Shown here one piece after another: positions 11,169 through 19,061 of a stretch of DNA of 64,000 nt. The notes under the pieces are model-generated. The model did no database searches. It was not told the DNA's origin and saw only the letters and a list, made by a program, of their open reading frames with translations. Made by a program: the position numbers and the translations under genes. The first letter of the stretch is position 1. Each line of letters starts with the position of its first letter. The stretch comes from Zhengella mangrovi. Its GTDB lineage: Bacteria > Pseudomonadota > Alphaproteobacteria > Rhizobiales > Rhizobiaceae. Location of the stretch: assembly GCF_002727065.1 (NCBI RefSeq), contig NZ_PDVP01000009.1, positions 124,001 through 188,000 of the forward strand, in the 5' to 3' direction.

Positions 11169-11759
11169 ATGAGCATGGCAATCGCGGACCGACTCACGCT
11201 CGTGCGGCTCCTTTTCTGGCTCGTGGCCCTGGCGGGAGCGGCCGGCCTCGTCGTGCCTGTCCTCGCGGAGGACCGCGAGTGGCGCCACATGCTGGAGCCG
11301 AGCGGCCAGGCGGCGATCTTGCTGCTGGCGGTGACGCTGGCGGTCGCGCCCGTCAAGAAGCTGCTTCCGGACGGTTCACTGCAGCTCTGGCTGGTCCGGC
11401 TGCGCCGCGACATCGGCCTTGCCGCCTTTGCTTTCGCCACCTTGCACATGGCCGGCACGGTTTTCGCGCTCGGACGGCTCGACTACGTGATCCAGGGCCT
11501 GGCATGGGCGAGCATGTGGACCGGCTGGGCGGGATGGGCGCTGCTCGTCCCGGTGGCGATCACCTCGACGGGGGCCGCGCATCGCCTGCTCGGACACACA
11601 TGGAAACCGGTGCAGCGGCTGACCTGGCCGGCTGCCGCCCTTTCCGCCTGGCACTGGTACCTGCAGTCGCACGGCTCGTCCCTGTTCTGGGCAACGGTGG
11701 GCGTGATCGGCGCGCTGGAACTGGTGCGGATCGGGCTCGCGGCGCGGCGGCCTCACTGA
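11169..11759 (+). CDS. MsrQ-like haem-binding membrane protein (ferric reductase-like domain)
   Basis: A 196-residue membrane protein with five or six hydrophobic helices. It resembles MsrQ (YedZ), the inner-membrane b-haem subunit that passes electrons to the periplasmic methionine sulfoxide reductase MsrP. Diagnostic features are TPL/APV-K near the second helix, an LRRDIGLAAFAFATLH segment with a likely haem-ligand His, and later His residues in the AHRLLGHTW and AWHWYL segments. The start at 11169 has GGAAGGA a few bases upstream; an ATG 6 bases later is also possible. No msrP gene is in the window, so its partner is unknown. It overlaps the convergent regulator gene by 7 bases at the stop. 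Confidence 0.75.
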   Translation: MSMAIADRLTLVRLLFWLVALAGAAGLVVPVLAEDREWRHMLEPSGQAAILLLAVTLAVAPVKKLLPDGSLQLWLVRLRRDIGLAAFAFATLHMAGTVFALGRLDYVIQGLAWASMWTGWAGWALLVPVAITSTGAAHRLLGHTWKPVQRLTWPAAALSAWHWYLQSHGSSLFWATVGVIGALELVRIGLAARRPH

Positions 11760-13201
11760 AAATCGAAGGCGCTGAGGCCAGTCACCATCTCGTCGAGGCC
11801 CAGCGGGCGCGTGATCGGCGGTTCGGCGCGCGCCAGGCAGCCGGAGCGTTCGCACAGCCGGCAGGCCGGGCCGACCGGCGTGGCAGGCACCTGGCCATTC
11901 TTCGGCGTCACGCCCGGGACCACGCCCGGCAGCGCGCCGCCGTAGATGACCTCGTCCTTGTAGGAAATGTCGCAGCCCAGCAGGATGGCCGTGCGGCGCG
12001 GACGCTCGGCAAAGGCGCCCTGCGGACCTTCCAGGGTTCGCGCCACGGTCAGGAACTCGGCGCCGTCGGGCATGACAACGGCCTCGACGAAGATCTGGCC
12101 CGGCTGGGTGAAGGCGGCATGGATGGCGAGCTTGGGACACATGCCGCCGAAGCGCTGATGGGGAAAGCCCTGCGCCCCGGCGCGGCGGAAGCGATGGCCG
12201 GCATTGTCGACCTCGAGCATGAAGAAGGGAATGCCGGCATGGCCGGCGCGGGCCAGCATGGTCAACCGGTTGGCGGCCTGCTCGAAGGAGACGCCGAAGC
12301 GCGAGCGGAGCACGTCGACGTCGTAGCGTGCCTTCTGCGCGGCGGCCAGGAACGGCTGGTAGGGCATCATCAGCGCGTGGGCGGCGTAGCGGGCCATCTC
12401 GAAGCGGGCGAGGCGGCGGGCCTCGTCGGTCGACAGCTTCAGGGCCTCGATCTCGCGGGCGATGGCCACGTTCATGCGCAGCAGCACCGCTTCCATCGCG
12501 ACCTCGCGAAGCTGGTCGAAGGGCGACAGGCGTTCGGAGAGGAACAGGCGCTGGGAATGGCGGTCGAAGCGCCGGCGCCAGTTCGGCATGGTGGCGACCG
12601 GAAGGACGCGCACGGTGATGCCGAGCTCGGCGCGCATCCATTCCTTCAGTGCGCCCATCAGGTCGTCGCCCGGCTGCAGCAGGCTGGTGAAGGCCTCCGC
12701 CTCCTCCTCCAGGACCGGATAATGGTGGGGGCGCGGCTCCAGCACCTCGTGCACCTCGTCGATCGGCAGGCGCGCGCCGGACAGCGCCGTGGCATGGCCC
12801 TCGCGCGCCAGCAGGTCTGACAGGTCGGTGAGCCGCTCGGCCTGCTCGCGGTAGGCACGGTAGAGCTTGACGACGGCGGCCGAGACGTTGGGCGCAGCCT
12901 CGGCGATCTCCATCAGTTCCTGCTCGCCGGGCAGTTCGCCGACCAGCAGGGGATCGGCGAAGACCTCGCGCAGGGCCGCCAGCGACGCGCCCGATTCGCC
13001 CTGGAGCTCGTCGGGATCGATCTTGTAGACAGAGGCCAGCTTGAGGATGAGCTGAACCGTCAACGGGCGCTGGTTGCGCTCGATCAGGTTCAGGTAGGAG
13101 GGAGAAATGCCCAGCGCCTCGGCCATCGCGGTCTGGGTCAACCCCTTGGCGTTGCGGATGCGGCGGATGCGCGGCCCGACGAAGATTTTCTGTTCCGCCA
13201 C
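11753..13201 (-). CDS. Short-chain fatty acyl regulator family protein (XRE-type, ScfR/RamB/MccR-like)
   Basis: Cytoplasmic transcription factor of 482 residues. It has an XRE helix-turn-helix at about residues 10-66 (KGLTQTAMAEALGISPSYL), a central IrrE/M78-like domain in which no HExxH zinc-protease motif remains, and a C-terminal cysteine cluster C447-x2-C450-x4-C455. Relatives (RamB, PrpR, MccR) sense acyl-CoA esters and control glyoxylate, methylcitrate or propionyl-CoA genes. No such target is adjacent, so the regulon is unknown. Inverted repeats rich in TTACA sit just upstream and suggest autoregulation. Confidence 0.85.
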   Translation of the reverse strand: MAEQKIFVGPRIRRIRNAKGLTQTAMAEALGISPSYLNLIERNQRPLTVQLILKLASVYKIDPDELQGESGASLAALREVFADPLLVGELPGEQELMEIAEAAPNVSAAVVKLYRAYREQAERLTDLSDLLAREGHATALSGARLPIDEVHEVLEPRPHHYPVLEEEAEAFTSLLQPGDDLMGALKEWMRAELGITVRVLPVATMPNWRRRFDRHSQRLFLSERLSPFDQLREVAMEAVLLRMNVAIAREIEALKLSTDEARRLARFEMARYAAHALMMPYQPFLAAAQKARYDVDVLRSRFGVSFEQAANRLTMLARAGHAGIPFFMLEVDNAGHRFRRAGAQGFPHQRFGGMCPKLAIHAAFTQPGQIFVEAVVMPDGAEFLTVARTLEGPQGAFAERPRRTAILLGCDISYKDEVIYGGALPGVVPGVTPKNGQVPATPVGPACRLCERSGCLARAEPPITRPLGLDEMVTGLSAFDFQ

Positions 13202-13495
13202 GGCGGACTCCCTTGAGATGACTTTACACCAGTTTACAGATTATCCGCGCGTTGTGGATTTTACAAGATTTACAATCTTACAACGCGGTCTCGTCAAAGC
13301 TTGCACAGCTTGACCCGATTTCCCTCTCGAAATGCCTGTTTCGGCTCGCAAAACACCGATGCGAGCGATAGCTTGACCTTGAGAGCGCGGGTGATGGCCC
13401 GGAGCGGACGCCGGATCAACGGATCTGTCCGGACCTGTCAAAACGCGCAATCGTTTTCAATGCCCAGCCGGTCGCCCGGTGACAAGGAGAGAAAG
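13202..13495. promoter_or_regulatory. Divergent control region with TTACA repeats and inverted repeats
   Basis: 294 bases between the ScfR-type regulator and the 83-residue orphan. It contains a perfect 8-bp inverted repeat (CGCGTTGT at 13248-13255, complement at 13280-13287). Between the arms lies a palindrome, AAGATT-TAC-AATCTT (13265-13279). TTTACA-type words recur at about 13223, 13233, 13260 and 13270. This is a likely operator for the regulator. The second half, toward 13495, has no gene that I can support. Confidence 0.6.
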
Positions 13496-13747
13496 ATGGC
13501 ACCGAAAACCCGAGTCAAGGAACGCGCCGAGGAACAGGCTTCGGCCATGAACATGGACCAGCAGGCCGTGATCCGCATGGTGGCCAACGACCTGCATCGC
13601 CTCAACCAGTCGGTGATGAAAGCCGTCGAGGCCGGCGTTTCGGTGGAACTGGTGCGTTCCGCCCGCCATCACTGCGGCAACGGCAACTGGGGCGACCTGC
13701 TGATCCCGGTCATCGTCACCAACAACCCGGTGGCCGAAGCGGAATAA
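13496..13747 (+). CDS. Small conserved-looking protein, function unknown
   Basis: An 83-residue soluble protein. A strong ribosome site (AAGGAGA, 13484-13490) 5 bases before the ATG and a good terminator after the stop support a real, separately transcribed gene. The sequence has a charged N-terminus (about residues 1-15), a helical middle (ANDLHRLNQSVMKAVEAG) and the motif RHHCGNGNWGDLLIPVIV, with a single Cys next to two His. No known domain was recognised. I do not assign a function. It lies downstream of the ScfR operator region and could be a target of that regulator. Confidence 0.75.
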   Translation: MAPKTRVKERAEEQASAMNMDQQAVIRMVANDLHRLNQSVMKAVEAGVSVELVRSARHHCGNGNWGDLLIPVIVTNNPVAEAE

Positions 13748-13773
13748 TTCTCAGGTCACATGACCCGAGACAG

Positions 13774-13804
13774 ACGGCCGCACCCAACCGGGCGCGGCCG
13801 TTTT
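13774..13804 (+). terminator. Intrinsic terminator after the 83-residue protein gene
   Basis: A 12-bp stem with one mismatch (13774-13785 against 13790-13801), loop AACC, followed by TTTT. It is 26 bases past the stop codon at 13747. Confidence 0.88.
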
Positions 13805-13910
13805 CGTTCACGATTTGACTAAATTTAAAATTGCATTCTCGCCATGTCATACAACATCGGTTAAGGCATGCCTGATACCGTCTAAATACTCAAAAAACTT
13901 CAGAATTTTC

Positions 13911-14324
13911 ATGATTACGAACAGATTGAACCTCGAATTCCCGGTCCAACCGGAGGATTCCAGCCGTCCTGGCGAGCACGTTCCGGGCGAAATCCTCATC
14001 GTCGCCGCGAGCCGGGTGAACCGTATCGTCGTGGAAAGCACCGTGCGGCGCATGGGCCGGCCCTGCCGGGCGCTCGACTTCACCACGCTGACCGAGATCA
14101 GCGATACCGGACGGCCGGACCTCGTCATCTTCGATTGCAGCGGCCGCGTCGAACTCTGCCGGGACTTCACCGCGCTGTTCAACCAGCGGATCCGGCCCAA
14201 GCTGATGATCATCTGCGGCAGCGAGACCATCGATGGCATCCACCACGACATGGTGCTCCGCAAGCCCGTCATCGCCGACCGGCTGGAGGAGGCCATTCTC
14301 GCGCTTCTGCCGTCCGGCGCATGA
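13911..14324 (+). CDS. Degenerate receiver-like stand-alone protein
   Basis: A 137-residue protein whose core (about residues 27-135) looks like a CheY-type receiver. The strand EILIVAAS, the putative phospho-acceptor region PDLVIFDCSG (Asp in the usual place), the strand PKLMIICGS and VLRKPVIADRLEEAI, with the conserved Lys-Pro, all line up. The acidic pair normally found at the end of strand 1 is missing, so magnesium-dependent phosphorylation is doubtful. There is no output domain. The ATG at 13911 was chosen over a TTG at 13815 because the intervening sequence is AT-rich and promoter-like; no strong ribosome site is visible. It precedes the second PuuA-like gene by 64 bases. Confidence 0.65.
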   Translation: MITNRLNLEFPVQPEDSSRPGEHVPGEILIVAASRVNRIVVESTVRRMGRPCRALDFTTLTEISDTGRPDLVIFDCSGRVELCRDFTALFNQRIRPKLMIICGSETIDGIHHDMVLRKPVIADRLEEAILALLPSGA

Positions 14325-14388
14325 CCCCCCTTCCCTTTCACATTGCCGATCTCCTATATTCGCATCATCGCAAACGAACCGGTGATGC

Positions 14389-15819
14389 ATGGCTTCCGAA
14401 AAAAGGGACGTGAGGAACACGTCGGCGCAGCGCGCCCGCGTGCCGAAATTCGTCAAGAATCTGCGCGGCGTCAAGAACTGGAAAGAGGTCAACGCCTGGC
14501 TCGACTGGCGCGGCATCGAGGACATCGAGTGCATCACGCCTGACCAGGCCGGGGTTGCCCGCGGCAAGATGATGCCGTCGAAGAAATTCACCTCCAACAC
14601 GTCGCTGGCCCTGCCCTCGGCCATCTTCATGACGACGATTTCGGGCGACTACCCGGAGGAAAGCGAGACCTTCCAGTATCCGGAGGACGACGGCGACCTC
14701 AAGCTGATGCCGGACCTGTCGACGCTCGCGGTCGTGCCCTGGGAAAGCGACCCGACGGCGCAGGTGATCTGCGACATGGTGCACCAGGACGGACGCGAGG
14801 TGGAATTCACGCCGCGCAACGTGCTCAAGCGGGTTATCCGGGCCTATGACAAGCTCGGACTGAAGCCGGTGGTCGCGCCGGAGATCGAGTTCTACCTCGT
14901 CTCCAAGAACACCGATCCGGATTATCCGCTGGTCCCGCCGCTGGGACGGTCGGGCCGGCCGATCGGCGGCGGACAGGGCTATTCCATCGCCGGCATCAAC
15001 GAGTTCGACGAACTGATCGACGACATCTACCATTTCTCCGAGGGCCAGGGGCTGGAGATCGACACGCTGATCCACGAGGAAGGCGCGGGCCAGCTGGAAA
15101 TCAACCTGCGCCACGGCGACCCGGTGGAACTGGCCGACCAGGTTTTCATGTTCAAGCGGACGATCCGCGAAGCGGCCCTGAAGCACGACATGTATGCCAC
15201 CTTCATGGCCAAGCCGATCCAGGGCCAGCCCGGTTCGGCGATGCATATCCACCAGTCGATCATCGACAAGAAGACCGGCCGCAACATCTTCACCAGCGAC
15301 GACGGCTCGGAAAGCGAGGCGTTCTTCCATTTCATCGGCGGCATGCAGAAGCACGTCCCGAATGCGCTGGTGATGTTCGCGCCCTACGTGAATTCCTACC
15401 GCCGGCTGACCAAGGCCGTGACGGCGCCGGTGAACGTGGAATGGGGCTATGACAACCGCACGACGGCGTTCCGCATCCCGCGTTCGGACCCGGCGGCGCG
15501 CCGGGTGGAGAACCGCATTCCGTCTTCCGATGCCAATCCCTACCTGGCGCTGGCGGCCTCGCTCGCCTGCGGGCTGATCGGGATGAAGCAGAAGATCAAG
15601 CCGAAGGAGCCGGCCGGCCACACGGCCAACGAAGCGGATATCGAACTGCCGCGCGGCCTGATCGAGGCAACGTCGCTGTTCGAGGCCGACAACGACCTGA
15701 TCGACATGCTGGGTGCCGGTTTCGTGGGCACCTATGCGGCGATCAAGCGCGGCGAGTTCGAGACCTTCATGCAGGTGATCAGCCCCTGGGAACGCGAGTT
15801 CCTCCTGCTCAACGTCTGA
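14389..15819 (+). CDS. puuA: Glutamine synthetase family protein, probable gamma-glutamylputrescine synthetase (second copy)
   Basis: 476-residue ATP-dependent ligase predicted to make gamma-glutamylputrescine. The N-terminal beta-grasp part includes IECITPDQAGVARGKMMP. The catalytic domain has PEIEFYLVS, GAGQLEINLRHGD, GSAMHIHQSI and NRIPSSDANPYLALAAS motifs, matching GS-fold ATP and metal sites. It is followed 15 bases later by a PuuB-like oxidase on the same strand, the canonical puuA-puuB pair, so the polyamine role is better supported than for the paralogue at 9.6-11.0 kb. The two copies differ clearly in sequence and may use different amines. Confidence 0.9.
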   Translation: MASEKRDVRNTSAQRARVPKFVKNLRGVKNWKEVNAWLDWRGIEDIECITPDQAGVARGKMMPSKKFTSNTSLALPSAIFMTTISGDYPEESETFQYPEDDGDLKLMPDLSTLAVVPWESDPTAQVICDMVHQDGREVEFTPRNVLKRVIRAYDKLGLKPVVAPEIEFYLVSKNTDPDYPLVPPLGRSGRPIGGGQGYSIAGINEFDELIDDIYHFSEGQGLEIDTLIHEEGAGQLEINLRHGDPVELADQVFMFKRTIREAALKHDMYATFMAKPIQGQPGSAMHIHQSIIDKKTGRNIFTSDDGSESEAFFHFIGGMQKHVPNALVMFAPYVNSYRRLTKAVTAPVNVEWGYDNRTTAFRIPRSDPAARRVENRIPSSDANPYLALAASLACGLIGMKQKIKPKEPAGHTANEADIELPRGLIEATSLFEADNDLIDMLGAGFVGTYAAIKRGEFETFMQVISPWEREFLLLNV

Positions 15820-15834
15820 ACGGATTTCACGTCC

Positions 15835-17121
15835 ATGGTTCACATGAGTGCGATCTCGCCAGGTCTTTCCTGGTACGAGGCAACGGCCGGCGACCGGCCG
15901 GACTGGCCGGCCCTGAAGGGTGATCATGCCACCGACGTCCTGGTGATCGGCGGAGGCTTCACCGGGTTGTCGGCGGCAGTGCAACTGGCCAGCGACGGCA
16001 TCGGCTGCATCCTGATCGAGGGTCATCGGGTCGGCGACGGGGCGTCGGGACGAAACGGCGGGCAACTCGGCACCGGCCAGCGGGCCTGGGCGGAGGAACT
16101 TGAGGGCGAGATCGGGCTTGAACGCGCGCGCGCCCTGTTTGCCATCGCCGAGGACGCCAAGACGCATCTGCACGACTTCACCCGCATTCACCAGATCGAC
16201 ATGGAATACATGCCGGGGCAGATGTCGGTGGTGCACAAGCCGCGCTACCTCGACGACTACCGTGCCCATGCCGACCTCATGGCCGAGCGGTTCGACTATC
16301 CGCACATCCGCTACATGGACAAGGCCGAGACGGCCGAACGGCTGGGTTCGACCCGCTATCACGGCGGCATCCGAGACACGGGAACAGGGCATATCCACCC
16401 GCTCAAGCTGGTGATCGGCACCGCGCGGGCGGCAGCGCAGGCCGGCGCGGCAATCCACGAGAACACTCCGGCCCTTTCGATCGGCCGCGAAGGCGGCAAG
16501 GTGGTGGTGACGGTTCCGGGCGGCACCATCCGGGCCGAGCGCTGCCTGCTTGCCACCAACGCCTATGGCGAAACGCTGGAGCCGGTCTCGGCGTCGCATA
16601 TCATGCCGATCCGTTCCTTCATCGGTGCCACGGTGCCGCTTGGCGACGATACGCCGGTGATCCCGGGCAGCGAGAGCGTGGACGATTCACGCTTCGTCGT
16701 GCGCTATTTCCGCAAGTCGCGCGACGGACGGCTGCTGTTCGGCGGCCGCGAGGCCTACACCGCGGAAGAGCCGAAGGACATCTCGACCCATGTTCGCAAG
16801 CAGATCGCCGAGATCTATCCCGGGCTCGCCGACGTGGAAATCACCCACGCCTGGGGCGGCTCGGTCGGAATCACCATTCCGCGCAAGCCCTTCGTGCGCG
16901 ACGTCATGCCCGGCGTGACGGCCATCGGCGGCTTCTCGGGGCATGGCGTGCTGCTGTCGAACCACACCGGGCGGCTCTACGCCGAGGCCGTGGCCGGCAA
17001 GGACGACCGTCTGCGCTACTACCGCGACCTGAAAGTCCCGCCTTTCCCCGGCGGCCGCATGTTCCGCAAGCCGCTGCTGCTGGCCGCCATGACCTGGTTC
17101 TCGATGCTCGACCGGATCTGA
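15835..17121 (+). CDS. puuB: FAD-dependent amine oxidase, probable gamma-glutamylputrescine oxidase
   Basis: Flavoprotein of the DAO/PuuB family, 428 residues, cytoplasmic. It oxidises the terminal amine of gamma-glutamylputrescine to an aldehyde with release of ammonia and hydrogen peroxide. The N-terminal Rossmann motif VLVIGGGFTGLSAA (Gly triad at residues 39-44) binds FAD. Family signatures are DGASGRNGGQLGTGQR, HPLKLV and the C-terminal GGFSGHGVLLSNHTGR. It is in an apparent operon with the upstream puuA-like gene. The aldehyde product needs a dehydrogenase; the one at 19.1-20.5 kb on the opposite strand is a candidate. Confidence 0.9.
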   Translation: MVHMSAISPGLSWYEATAGDRPDWPALKGDHATDVLVIGGGFTGLSAAVQLASDGIGCILIEGHRVGDGASGRNGGQLGTGQRAWAEELEGEIGLERARALFAIAEDAKTHLHDFTRIHQIDMEYMPGQMSVVHKPRYLDDYRAHADLMAERFDYPHIRYMDKAETAERLGSTRYHGGIRDTGTGHIHPLKLVIGTARAAAQAGAAIHENTPALSIGREGGKVVVTVPGGTIRAERCLLATNAYGETLEPVSASHIMPIRSFIGATVPLGDDTPVIPGSESVDDSRFVVRYFRKSRDGRLLFGGREAYTAEEPKDISTHVRKQIAEIYPGLADVEITHAWGGSVGITIPRKPFVRDVMPGVTAIGGFSGHGVLLSNHTGRLYAEAVAGKDDRLRYYRDLKVPPFPGGRMFRKPLLLAAMTWFSMLDRI

Positions 17122-17139
17122 ACGCGGCCAGGCCCAGGT

Positions 17140-18258
17140 TCAAAGACGGCGGACGATCACCGACCCGGCCGAATAGCCCGCGCCGAAGGAGCAGATCACG
17201 CCAAGGCTTCCCCGTGGCAGGTCCTCGTTGTTCTGGGCGAAAGCGATGATGGAGCCGGCCGACGAGGTGTTGGCATAGTCCTGGAGGATGTTGGGCTGCT
17301 CGCCGGGATCCGGCACGCGGCCTAGCACCTTCTGGCCGATGAGGTCGTTCATGCCCTTGTTGGCCTGGTGCAGCCAGAGCCGCGACAGGGCATCCGGCGC
17401 GATGGCCTCGTCCGCCAGGTGGGACAGCATCATCTCCGACACCCAGGGCACGACCTGTTTGAAGACCTTGCGGCCTTCCTGGTAGAAGCGCATGTCGCGG
17501 CGGTCTTCCATCTGGTCGTGGGTGGGGCGCAGGAAGCCGTTGTTGTTGCGGATGTTGTTGGAAAACATCGTGCGGCAGCGGGTCGAGACGATCTCCCAGC
17601 CGCCGTTCCTGGCCGCGTCGGCACGCTCGAGCAGGACCGCCGTGCAGACATCGCCGAAGATGAAATGGCAGTCGCGATCGCGCCATTCCAGGTGACCGGA
17701 GGTGATCTCGGGGTTGACCATGAGGATGGCCCGGGCCGAGCCGGAACGGATCATGTCGGCGGCGGCCTGGATGCCGAAGGTGGCCGACGAACAGGCGACG
17801 TTCATGTCGAAGGCAAAGCCGCCAATGCCGAGCGCCTGCTGGATCTCGATAGCGATGGCCGGGTAGGCGCGCTCATGGTTCGACGCGGCACAGATGACGG
17901 CATCGACGTCTTCCGGCAGGCGGCCGGCCATGGCCAGTGCCTGGCGGGCGGCATCGAGCGCGATCTCGGCCATGATCGACAGGTCGTCGTCGCTGCGCGG
18001 GGCGAGGCGCGGGTACATGCGGCCGGGATCCAGCACGCCGTCCTTTTCCATGACGTGGCGCCGCTCGATCCCGGACGCCTTGAGGATGAACTCCTCGCTC
18101 GACATGGGCTTGGCCGCGACCTCGCCGCTGGCAATGGCCGCGGCGTTGGCGGCATTGAAGCGGCGGGCATATTCGTTGAACGAGGCGACCAGCTCTTCAT
18201 TGGTGATGGTGGCTTCCGGCGTGAAGACGCCGGTGCCGGTGATGGCGACTGCGGTCAT
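17140..18258 (-). CDS. Beta-ketoacyl-ACP synthase III (FabH-like) family protein
   Basis: Thiolase-fold condensing enzyme of 372 residues, somewhat longer than housekeeping FabH. The Cys-His-Asn triad is visible: C156 in ACSSAT, H297 in LHQANKGMN and N330 in YANTSSAGS. It should catalyse a Claisen condensation of an acyl-CoA or acyl-ACP with a malonyl unit; the actual substrate is not evident. The ATG at 18258 was chosen because AAGGA lies 8 bases upstream, whereas the ATG at 18267 is too close to it. It follows an SDR gene after 22 bases and so may form an operon with that and the aldehyde dehydrogenase. Confidence 0.85.
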   Translation of the reverse strand: MTAVAITGTGVFTPEATITNEELVASFNEYARRFNAANAAAIASGEVAAKPMSSEEFILKASGIERRHVMEKDGVLDPGRMYPRLAPRSDDDLSIMAEIALDAARQALAMAGRLPEDVDAVICAASNHERAYPAIAIEIQQALGIGGFAFDMNVACSSATFGIQAAADMIRSGSARAILMVNPEITSGHLEWRDRDCHFIFGDVCTAVLLERADAARNGGWEIVSTRCRTMFSNNIRNNNGFLRPTHDQMEDRRDMRFYQEGRKVFKQVVPWVSEMMLSHLADEAIAPDALSRLWLHQANKGMNDLIGQKVLGRVPDPGEQPNILQDYANTSSAGSIIAFAQNNEDLPRGSLGVICSFGAGYSAGSVIVRRL

Positions 18259-18280
18259 GGGCTTCATCCTTGTCGCCGCG

Positions 18281-19030
18281 TCAGACGCAGCGGCCGCCAT
18301 CGACTTCCAGCGCGACGCCGGTGATGAAGCCGGCCTCGTCGGAGGCGAGCCAGAGCGCAGCATTGGCAATGTCCAGCGGGGTCGAGAAGCGGCCGAGCGG
18401 AATGACGGAGCGGAATTTCTCGCGGATCTCGGGCGTGTCCTCGCCCATGAAGGAAGCCAGCATGGCGGTTTCGCCGGCCACCGGGCACAGTGCATTGACG
18501 CGGATCTTCTTCGGCGCGAGCTCGACGGCCATCGACTTGGTCGCGGTGATGGCCCAGCCCTTGGACGCATTGTACCAGGTGAGGTTCGGGCGCGGGCGCA
18601 GGCCGGCCGTCGATGCCGTGGTGATGATGGACCCGCCGCCCTGGCGCTCCATGATCGGCACGACAAGCTGGGTGGCGTGAAAGATCGCCTTCATGTTGAC
18701 GGCGGTGATCAGGTCGAAGGTATCCTCGTCGACGTCGAGCATGCTGCCGTTCTTGTGGGTGAAGCCGGCGTTGTTCACCATGATGTCGATGCGGCCGAAG
18801 GCATCCATCGCCGCGTTGACCATGGCCTCGATCTCGTCACGCAGCGCCACGTCGACGGTGAACGGGATCGCGGCATCGCCGATCTCGGCGGCAACACGCT
18901 GGGCGCCCTTGGCATTGAGGTCGGCAACGACGACCTTCGCGCCCTCCTCGGCGAAGCGCTTGGCCATGCCCTCGCCGAAACCCGACGCACCGCCGGTGAT
19001 GATCGCGACCTTGTCCTGCAGGCGCCCCAT
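18281..19030 (-). CDS. Short-chain dehydrogenase/reductase (SDR family)
   Basis: 249-residue classical SDR. The cofactor motif TGGASGFG is at residues 12-19, NNAG at 86-89 and the catalytic Ser-Tyr-Lys at about S140, Y153 and K157. An Asp at the end of strand 2 (VVVADLN) suggests NAD preference. The C-terminal GFITGVALEVDGGRCV is typical. The start at 19030 (MGRLQDK) has AAGGAGA-like sequence upstream. It lies between the aldehyde dehydrogenase and the KAS III-like gene on the same strand. The substrate is unknown; a beta-hydroxy/keto step is possible given the condensing enzyme next door. Confidence 0.88.
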   Translation of the reverse strand: MGRLQDKVAIITGGASGFGEGMAKRFAEEGAKVVVADLNAKGAQRVAAEIGDAAIPFTVDVALRDEIEAMVNAAMDAFGRIDIMVNNAGFTHKNGSMLDVDEDTFDLITAVNMKAIFHATQLVVPIMERQGGGSIITTASTAGLRPRPNLTWYNASKGWAITATKSMAVELAPKKIRVNALCPVAGETAMLASFMGEDTPEIREKFRSVIPLGRFSTPLDIANAALWLASDEAGFITGVALEVDGGRCV

Positions 19031-19061
19031 GGATGTCTCCTTCCCGATTAACTCTTTTGTC

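Noticed and set aside
9500-12820. A plus-strand open frame of over 1,100 codons opposite the PuuA-like, MsrQ-like and regulator genes
   Set aside because: It runs across genes on both strands, has low-complexity Arg/Gly/Ala/His composition and no ribosome site or domain. It is a GC-rich shadow of the real genes.
14365-16599. A minus-strand open frame of about 740 codons opposite the second PuuA-like and PuuB-like genes
   Set aside because: Composition bias only; no start signal or domain.
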